In this document: one piece after another, positions 56,486-64,000 of the stretch
How positions within the stretch are numbered: the first letter of the stretch is position 1
How the letters are laid out: each line of letters begins with the position of its first letter
Origin: Aquanectria penicillioides
Lineage: Eukaryota; Ascomycota; Sordariomycetes; Hypocreales; Nectriaceae
Assembly: GCA_003415625.1 (NCBI GenBank)
Contig: PYIU01000001.1
Location: forward strand, 7,752,210 to 7,816,209
Length of the DNA stretch: 64,000 nucleotides
Direction: 5' to 3'
Program-made: the position numbers and the translations under genes
Notes under the pieces: generated by a model
Database searches by the model: none
Seen by the model: only the letters and a program-made list of their open reading frames with translations
Told to the model about the DNA's origin: nothing

Positions 56486-59400
56486 GATCAGCTCGTAACG
56501 AAGCAATCAAGGTGTTTCTACTTGCTTCACCTATTTTGATATTAAAGAAAGAATGACAAAGGTTCAAACTGAGGAAGGTAATGCTTTGAGTCGGACGACT
56601 GTCCTGCTTTATGCTCCTTTTTTCTCTGTAGTCATTCCTTGCCCAACGGGGCTGTACAAGCATCGGGGTTAGATTGCCTGATCTCTCCGTAAGGCTCCTT
56701 TACATCGCTGTTCATCCCGTTTCAAGCAGGAGCATGGTTCAACCCCGGCGCTATAGCTCAACTGTTTACCGCTCTGTCTAAGAATTACACCAGTGCCGTG
56801 CTCGACGCTCTTTGAGACAAGCGGGTCTGGAGGAGACTGCAACGTGATAGAAGCCTGCTACGCCTCACAGCAGACAATCTCTGCACGCAACTCAGAGCCT
56901 TATTGGAGAAATAACGACTATCAGTGGATAACTTTGTCAATGTTCGACTCCACACCGGGCAAGTGCTTGACCAAAACGCTAGAACAAGGCATCCGCGCGA
57001 TCAGCCCCGAAAGGCCCACAGCCATAGGAAGCCCTCGTTGGCTCGTAAGCTTGTTTTGCGGTAGTGCATTCAAATCATTTGCCCTGAATTTGGGCGCTTT
57101 GGAGATACTGTTTTGGGAATTGCTGGTATTTGAGATGAAGATCTTTGTCTTGACCCATTGATCAATCTCGGTATCCCTTGTCTTGCGGTCTCATCAAACC
57201 TCTACAGAAATATGTTACAGGGTCAACTGCGATTTTCTATCATACTCGAGCTCACAAAGCAACCATCGTCAGTCACTCCACGCCGTCAGTGGCACTTGAG
57301 CTCAAGAATGCCTCGCAATTTTATTCTGCTTCCCCATTTCATTTCACCAGCTGATAAAGGGCTCAGGCCAATTCCGATTTCATCTGGACCCAGTTCCAGC
57401 TTGTCAAAGCGGGCCTCTCCACCAGTAATATTGAGTAGTGCATGAGCCAGAGACCCAGAGAGGAGCCGCGCGTTGCTGGCAAGCTGGGATCTGAAACCAA
57501 AAGCAGGCTGACTTGCCAGCATCTAGATAGAAGGCATCGAATCCTTGTAAAATTTCCGATGCCAGTTCCTAATTGGGATACCTCTGCGATGCCGTTACCA
57601 CCCCGACAGCCTTCTCGTCGTTCGACTGTTTTAGAGCGCGTATTGACGACACTCCTAGCGCGCACATATGTAGCGATGGCCAGAACAGACGGGGTGCCAT
57701 CATTAATAGTCTTGTTATCCGCATGTTAGCCTCCTCTTGAAGCTATCAGGCTGACACGTCTAGTTCTTGCTAAAGAAGCAGGAGTTAGGCCTCACTCACA
57801 AGTAAGTGCGACAATCTTGACTTAGCTGAAAGACCTACGCTGTGTCTCTTACTTTATTTTATACGCGGAGAAGGGCCTAGATGAAGGTCCTACGTCAAGC
57901 TTTTCATCCACTCAACAATACAGTGGTCAGAGCAGAATCTGCTTTGAACCCTGCGAGATGGGGTCTCATATAGCTTGAGCCAAACCATTGTACAAAGCCT
58001 AGAATTTATGACAAAAGATATTTGCTCCTTGGAAAACAACCCCCTTTTTGTTTGTGCCACTAGTCTAACTCCATGTCGCCGTATGTAATTCACATTCACG
58101 TTCAATCTATTCATTCGAAAAACATGATGAATTCTGTTTAATTCGTTTCTGTGAAACTCAGACACAGACATAAATTGTTTTCATCCGCCTGTTTGGAAAC
58201 AACCCGGTCAGTGCCAGCTACCCTGGAGGTCTTCTCCCCAACATAAAAAAAAAGCCGCCATACTAAAAATCCGCCTCTCCGATTGCTAACGTCACCAAGA
58301 AGTTCTTTTTGGGGGGGTGGGGGTTTTCGAGTATGGCCTTATCTGATTGTTATTCACGTTATCCTGTATTTTTTTTAAGCTGGTTTGGCGATTGACAATA
58401 TTCCACTGGTTCCTGATTTTTTTGTCGGCCTTTTCTCCATCAGACTTTTCTTGAACACCCATTTTTCAACTCGCGCGTGTTGATTATTCTGCAGAGACTG
58501 CTTTAATTGAAGTTGTAGAAATGATGCATAATATAAGACGTCATCTTTAACTTTGCACTGTAACTTGTTGCTTACGGGTCTGTAGATGAGTGACCCTTTT
58601 ATGGTACAATCGCACAGAATGTGCTGCAAAGGCTTGCCGACTACGACGAAGATGCTTTAGGGACACCAAAATTGCAGTGAAGTTGCGACAGCGACGACAA
58701 CACCTCGCGCACGTCCCCCAGAACTTCGGCTATGGCTAGTTCATGAATCTGCTACTACTTAAAACCCCATAGCTATGATCCGGAGAGGCTAAAATTACTG
58801 CGAAAACGAAACGACGCGTCCAGGTAGCAAGTAATGATGGTATACAATGAAAGGAAGGTACATTCAGTGCATTAAACTTTGCTTTTGCGCTCGTCTTGCT
58901 ACTATACTCGCCTAACCGTCCAACAGGAGCAGATGAGCAACTTCTTTATCCTATGTTGAACTCGTCCCAGGTATTGACCCTGCATCCTCTAGCAAACCTT
59001 GAGTGTACGACCTTGGCTATGATGAGACAAAGCCGCCGTCTACGATCGAAAGAACAACTCACAAACACCATGCACTGGCCTTGAAGGGCTATTGACAGAG
59101 ATCATGTATACTCACTAGATTCCTTTCCATAGTATCAATTTACGTCTGAGACGATGCTCCCGAGCATTAAATTCGCACGCATCAATGTATCAACATTTCT
59201 GGAGCACGCATCTTCGGCATGGTCTGGCAATACGCTACCTCTGGGACCTTAAAGGTCTAAATAAATTTTCAACTTCATCAGAGTCAACATCCGCCCAAGG
59301 CCTTCCTTGTTCCTTCGAGGCATCTGATGGGAATTGGAAAGGCTTAGTTCGGCAACTCGCACGCAGAAATGATATTGCGAATGCAGACACTCCAGTGCTG

Positions 59401-59594
59401 GCATGTGCGCCTTGGGGCTTACGGAATAGATGCAGGATATGGGCTCTCGTTGAATATCTAGCAACACTTCGAGTTCACTCAGGCTAGTTAGTCCACATAG
59501 GTATCTCGGAAAATGATTTTGGATTTTGAAATGACCTCCATTTGTCATCTTACAAGAACTGGAAACTTTTCTCCTCCGCAGCTCCGGGCCGACT
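56486..59594. other. Gene-poor 3.1-kb stretch
   Basis: No coding region I can support on either strand. It has a run of A (near 58246-58254), a G-rich tract (58311-58323: G7-T-G5), and many short AT-rich frames. A sequence near 56750 has tRNA-like A- and B-box resemblance but does not fold into a tRNA. Confidence 0.5.
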
Positions 59595-61584
59595 TTATTC
59601 TTGGATGCGCAACAAGCAGCCCTCGAAAAAATCGGCAATGGCCTTGAAATCCCCCAAACCACTGATCTGAGAAACATCTGTTTTATTGAGTCAGCAAGCT
59701 TCGTTTACTCACTCTGGAATCAATCATCACTCACACATATCCGGTCGGATAAGAACAACTGCGCCTCGATCTCGGTCGATGCCGTACGACTCGTAAGCAT
59801 GTCCGCAGCGCTGATCGTAGTAACTTTCGTCATCTACAAATGATTTGTGAAGGCCTACAATGATTTGTTAACAAATTTCCTTACCACCGTCCTGTGGTGA
59901 CCTACATTTCAACCCAAACTTTCCAGATACCGGGGTAAAGAGTTCCGGAATGTTTCCTGGCTCTGTTTTGGCCCTCTTGGAGGACAGAATCAGGGTTGAA
60001 CTGATGACACTATCCCGCGACGCATTTGTGGGAGTGTATTGGCCAATAACCTTGTCCAGGTCCAGGGCGAACTGCCGGTTGACAACGTCAGCAAAATCGA
60101 ATGTCATCGTTATCTGTGATAGCATACCTGATTGAGCTCTGAAGAAACTCCATTTGCAAGCATGTCACCTGCGAAAACCACCAAATGCCATCGCCCATCC
60201 GAAGGTAGACTTTGAGCCAACTGCATATGACGAGCGTCGGAAAGCCGAACAACTGGGACGCTGGGAAACCGCATGCCGACCGGAATTTTGGACGCTAGCT
60301 TGTCTTCATTTCCATTCACTCGCGTCAAAATCGATGGGCTATACTGCGTAGCGAGGCCTGCAGTATACCTACCGGCTTTGACAAATTGCTCTTTGAAATC
60401 GTCCGCTGTGATTCCGTTTTCCTGACGATACGTCGTAGAGAATAGCTTTGTAAAGTATCGATCAAAGTCAATGAGGTTTTTCGCTGTCCCTTCACGCTCC
60501 GATAGATACGTCTCCAATATTTGTGGCGATACACGGCCACCGAGTAGATATGCCAGCTTCCAGCCAATGTTGTAGCCGTCTTGAAGACTGACATTCATTC
60601 CTTGGCCCGCCTTGGGCGAATGAGTATGGCAAGCATCCCCAGTCAGGAACACTCTCAGGTCTTTCGTGAAATGATTCGCTTGTCGCTGTCCGATGCTGTA
60701 CGCTGACCACCAGGCAGTGTTCATGATCTCCAGCTGATATGGTTGAAAGGTCTTGCGAGCCGTTTCGTGGAGATATTCTTTGGTCACATTGCGAGCCAAT
60801 TGTCCCGGCAGCTCGATATATAGCCGGACCATTTCGCCGCCTTCTCTCGGAATGAGGAGGATATTCCCACTCTCATTGTTGATCACAGATTTCTTTCGGA
60901 TGTCTGGGAAGTCTGTGACAGGATAAACATCCATGACTCCCCACACAGCATCGGTACTATCTCCGACCATCTCGAAGCCAAGAGATTTACGCACAGTACT
61001 GTGCGCCCCATCTGAACCCTGTAGACAAATAATTTTTAGCAGGCAGCCAGTTGAAGGATGACGAGGGGCCTTACAATGACGTATTTCGCTTTGTAGAGAT
61101 GAGGTGACCCATCTTTTGTGATTGCCACCTCGACGGGATACAACTCATCGTCGACCATTTTCACGCTTTCTACTTGGCATCCATATTCTATTCCACCACT
61201 GGAATCACCCTTCAGGCGCTTGATCTCATCGATCATGATTTCATTGATCCGAGCCTGATTCAATATGACGTGCGGTTGATGGCTGAGACCTGGCTCAGTG
61301 TCTGGAGCAAAATGGGTTCTGCGGATGCCACCCTGTCCGTTGGACGACCAAAATGCCAACTCCATGACATGGTATGATTCCCGAAGCAGAGGTTCAGCGA
61401 TGCCAAGACTCTCGAATATCTCGACTGTTCGACACTGAACTCCGTCTGCCTGGCCAATCTCGAGCGGCCCTGCGCGGCGCTCAAGCACCTTGAAGTTGAT
61501 GCCAAATCGAGCCAACCAAATGGCAGCAGTGAGGCCAGCGGAGCCACCCCCGCAGATGAGAACTTCTACTTGCTCGGATGACAT
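59595..61584 (-). CDS. FAD-dependent aromatic monooxygenase (phenol 2-monooxygenase-like)
   Basis: Five exons, 61584-61075, 61018-60128, 60071-59906, 59833-59735 and 59677-59595, giving 1,749 nt or 582 residues with a natural TAA. FAD-binding GxGxxG is ICGGGSAGLTAAIWLAR; 'DGAHSTVRKSLG' is the DG motif, joined across the first intron; GDACHTHSPKAGQGMNVSLQD is the GD motif (given in parts: GDACHTHSP and GQGMNVSLQD). The last three exons encode the thioredoxin-like C-terminal domain of phenol hydroxylases (about 165 residues, ending RPDMYVSQISGL...). The enzyme would hydroxylate a phenolic or other aromatic substrate with NADPH and O2. The ATG at 61584 is preferred over upstream non-ATG codons. 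Confidence 0.9.
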
Positions 61585-62074
61585 TGTAGTTTGATGGGTC
61601 GGAATGTGGTGACTATGTGCGGGGCACATGGAACGTGACAGGGGTGAAATCTTATATATATACCTGTTCACGTCACTGTCAACCCGCCGAAACTACCTGC
61701 CGAGATGCATGGTACGCGCCTCATGAGAGACTAAATAACACCAATCAACACCAAAATCCGGGGTAGACATTGCCGTAAGCCCATTCCGAAGTTAGCCGAT
61801 GCCCCGCGCCGAATTCAAACCAACGCCACACGCCGAGGAGCGGCAATTCGTTACGGCACTAGCGTCGAGACGAATTGGATGATGAATGTGCACAAGCAGC
61901 AATTGTGTCATAAAACCATGGAAATGAGGTGGAATGGCGCTTTGAGTAGAGTATATGGCATTCGGTTGTCGATAGTATCCTTGAATGCGGAATTAGGTTG
62001 TCAGATTTGGCCATTGCTATTCTACAACCAGCTAAATGGACATTGGCCCTTCAATACTCAAATTAGCCTCCGTT
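61585..62074. other. Intergenic
   Basis: About 490 bp, with the monooxygenase promoter and the 3' flank of the HET gene; a TATATATA stretch lies at 61653-61660. No gene seen. Confidence 0.55.
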
Positions 62075-63860
62075 TCAAACCACCGTGATTGTCGTTATTT
62101 TCTCCTCCTTAAAAATCTCTTCAAAATCATCTCTAAGGCGTAAGATCCCTAACCCAAGCCTCTCATAAGCCCCTTCCTCCGTTGGAGATCTGCCGAGTAT
62201 CATGTAGTGATAATCATGACACTTTATCCTTCCCTCAGGGTTTCCCCCTCTGACTGATGCTTGCGAGGCTGGAAATGAGCCTAATCTCAAAGCCCAGCAC
62301 CAGGTATCTGGGTCATAGATACCCCCTTTGCTTGTCTCTTGACCCTGGATTCTATCTAGAGTGGTAGGATCTTGGATGCCATCCGACGGCTCGCGAGCTA
62401 CCGCGCTTTTTCTCAACCGACACGCAGTCTTTCGCAATAGACCCTCTGGCGCAGTAACAGTCATCTCCCGAAGCATGGTATCCGCATCCAAGCCCAAGTC
62501 GATCCCACCACATAGCTCGACTACTAGCCACCCGTCATTACTGAGCACTTTTATTCGGACATCAGTCAAGGGGCCACGAATTTTAAGGGCCGCCTTTCCG
62601 ATCCGGCCCAAGGGAGCGTTAGGACTAGCATCAGTCTCAATGCCGAGGACCGCGGACGTTTTCTCATATGGTATTTTGTTGTTTCTGAAGCAATAGTAAT
62701 CAACCTCCCCCTCAACAGATGCCCAGGAGAAGCTCGGCGCGATGAATACAGACGGTGCTAGATGCTTTTGCCACCCTACACTTCCCCAGAGAAGGTCTAG
62801 GTCGATGTTTTCTTTCCACAGTCCAGCAAAGTACTCAGACTGGGTTTTCGGCTGCAAAATTGAAGCAATTGCGGATATAGCCGGCAACTTATCTCTAAGA
62901 TCAGTCAAGTTCCTCCTAGAGTAGTTCTCAACAACCTTGTGCCAGAAATTGAATGCATTTGGGCCGCCTTCTAGCTGATGAAGTAAACTGTAGCCGAACT
63001 CACGGCGGTAGTTTAACCTGGAGAGGCATTCGCAAAACACAGTTTCTTGGCAAGTCCACTGCAACTCGAATCTCGAAATCGAAATAAACCTCATGGAGAG
63101 CAGACGCTCCTGTAGTGTCCAACCTCGTCGCTCCACCGGCTGGAGAGTCGCCCGACTGCTGTCCTCGGCTTCCCACTTCCAGTGAACGCCATTTTCTAAA
63201 ATGATCCTAGCCTTCACTAGGACGGGGCCGTCTCCATCGTCTGCTAATTCAGAGAATACTCGTTCGTGCGGCTCAACAGCCGCACCATTTTTAGCACGCG
63301 TAGTTCGAAGCAAAAATGGCTCTGTGGCAGATTTTGACGATGCGGCAGCAATTGTTAGGTGGGAATTGGAATAAATGTCGGCCATCATGGTCGACTCTCT
63401 CTCCCAATCCTCATCGGAGTCTTGGATGATGCATAGCGCGTCAATCCACAGGTATCGAATCCCGAGCTCTCTGGTCAGATTTATAGCGTCAACATACGTC
63501 TGGGGTAGTTCGGAAATTTTGACGCCACGTTTCATGTCATTTAGAGTTCCAAGGGTAGTCTTCATTGCGACTGCATTACCCCAGCAGTAGCTTAGCGCAG
63601 TATATTTCAATGAAGAAAGTCCTTCGGTCTCGGCGAGCCGCACTGCGTCATCACCGTCCTGCCCGATATCAAGTATCCGGGTTGGAAGGCTTCCATTAGT
63701 TTTTCGACAAAGCTGATGGCTGTCGAGACAAGTTTTCAAGCTCCCCTTTATGAATTCAAGACTTTCGCTTGAGAGGTGGTCCGTGGAGATCTCGGGCAAT
63801 GGTCGCAGACGCTTCCACGTCTTTCCGGGATCTTGATCGCACTTAGTGGGGTACCACAGC
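62075..63860 (-). CDS. HET-domain protein (5' start unresolved)
   Basis: The uninterrupted frame reads from about 63860 to the stop at 62075, more than 590 codons. The HET domain is clear: 'YTALSYCWG', 'LPQTYVDAINLTRELGIRYLWIDALCIIQDS', given in parts as SYCWG, RYLWIDALCI and QDSDEDW, then 'MADIYSNSHLTIAAA' and RGWTLQERLLS. HET proteins trigger vegetative incompatibility-type cell death and often act with NLRs. No ATG opens the frame before the domain; upstream residues (WYPTKCDQDPGKTWKRLRPLP) are coding-like, so a short first exon probably lies near or beyond 63870. An intact C-terminal half gives no hint of decay. Confidence 0.85.
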
Positions 63861-64000
63861 GTGAAGGAGTGTGAGATATACTTGAAGATGTGTAAAATTG
63901 CACGGAAATTTCGTATTCATTAACATAAAATGACATTTCAAAGTTGCCTGGGGGGCCTGGGTATCTGAAAGTTATATCGGTAACTGTATCTTCGTGGGTG
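63861..64000. other. Window edge, probable 5' exon or promoter of HET gene
   Basis: Contains a short frame from an ATG at 63936 that does not join the HET frame through a convincing intron. Confidence 0.3.

Noticed and set aside
56745..56815. tRNA-like sequence with A-box and weak B-box resemblance
   Set aside because: Acceptor and T-arm stems do not pair, and no anticodon loop of correct geometry can be placed.
56793..57161. 122-codon plus-strand frame
   Set aside because: No similarity, and no promoter or intron pattern to support it.
59249..59677. 142-codon minus-strand frame
   Set aside because: Its upstream part is the last exon of the FAD monooxygenase read in another frame; the rest lacks any domain.

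Overview
The window looks like nuclear DNA of a filamentous ascomycete (Pezizomycotina, probably a Sordariomycete-type fungus). Genes are split by short GT-AG introns of about 47-93 bp, most with a CTNAC-like branch point, and 5' leaders are CT-rich. The protein families are fungal: Zn2Cys6 regulator, HET domain, STAND/NLR receptors, DUF2235, DUF7580, DUF7702, RTA-like membrane proteins, F-box proteins and an Ams1-type mannosidase. I see no tRNA, rRNA, CRISPR array or intact transposon. All exon borders below are hand-derived from splice signals and reading-frame continuity.

Layout. 1-2362 (-): DUF2235-GTPase fusion, 3' end outside the window. 2.4-5.9 kb: gene-poor, with a DUF3176-like remnant. 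5.9-10.1 (+): FHA-pseudokinase with membrane tail. 10.2-13.7 (-): alpha/beta-hydrolase/NB-ARC/TPR NLR. 14.0-14.2: MITE-like inverted repeat. 14.5-16.2 (+): F-box-type leucine-rich protein. 16.6-20.3 (-) and 21.8-23.7 (+): divergent alpha-mannosidase and sugar transporter. 24.0-24.9 (-): DUF7702 membrane protein. 26.5-30.2 (-): nucleoside phosphorylase/NACHT/ankyrin NLR. 31.6-34.2 (+): VIT-VWA protein. 35.4-35.6 (+): small secreted duplicated-cysteine-module peptide. 36.4-38.1 (+): Zn2Cys6 regulator. 38.7-39.9 (+): MDR oxidoreductase. 40.0-43.1 (-) and 43.6-45.4 (+): head-to-head C2H2-pseudokinase and DUF7580 gene. 45.6-46.4 (-): pseudogene with four stops of the RIP type. 47.1-48.5 (+): F-box protein. 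48.7-50.3 (-): acyltransferase. 51.4-52.2 (+) bZIP, 52.5-53.4 (-) ArsH and 53.8-54.4 (-) rhodanese/arsenate-reductase-like: probable arsenic group. 55.2-56.5 (-): membrane sensor-like protein. 56.5-59.6: gene-poor. 59.6-61.6 (-): FAD monooxygenase. 62.1-63.8+ (-): HET-domain protein.

How the genes fit together. The window is rich in genes of the fungal non-self recognition and regulated cell death repertoire: two NLRs with different enzymatic N-termini, a HET protein, a DUF7580 protein, and multi-domain proteins built on enzyme folds that have lost key residues. Three genes carry a kinase or kinase-like fold without a normal catalytic loop. The two NLRs both end in highly regular repeats with a two-unit higher-order period, a pattern expected of rapidly diversifying recognition domains. 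A second theme is a compact arsenic-type group.

Caution: at least five places need a one-base correction to keep a conserved frame, four of them in single-base runs. Either these genes are decaying or the assembly has residual homopolymer errors. Both readings are kept open in the entries concerned.
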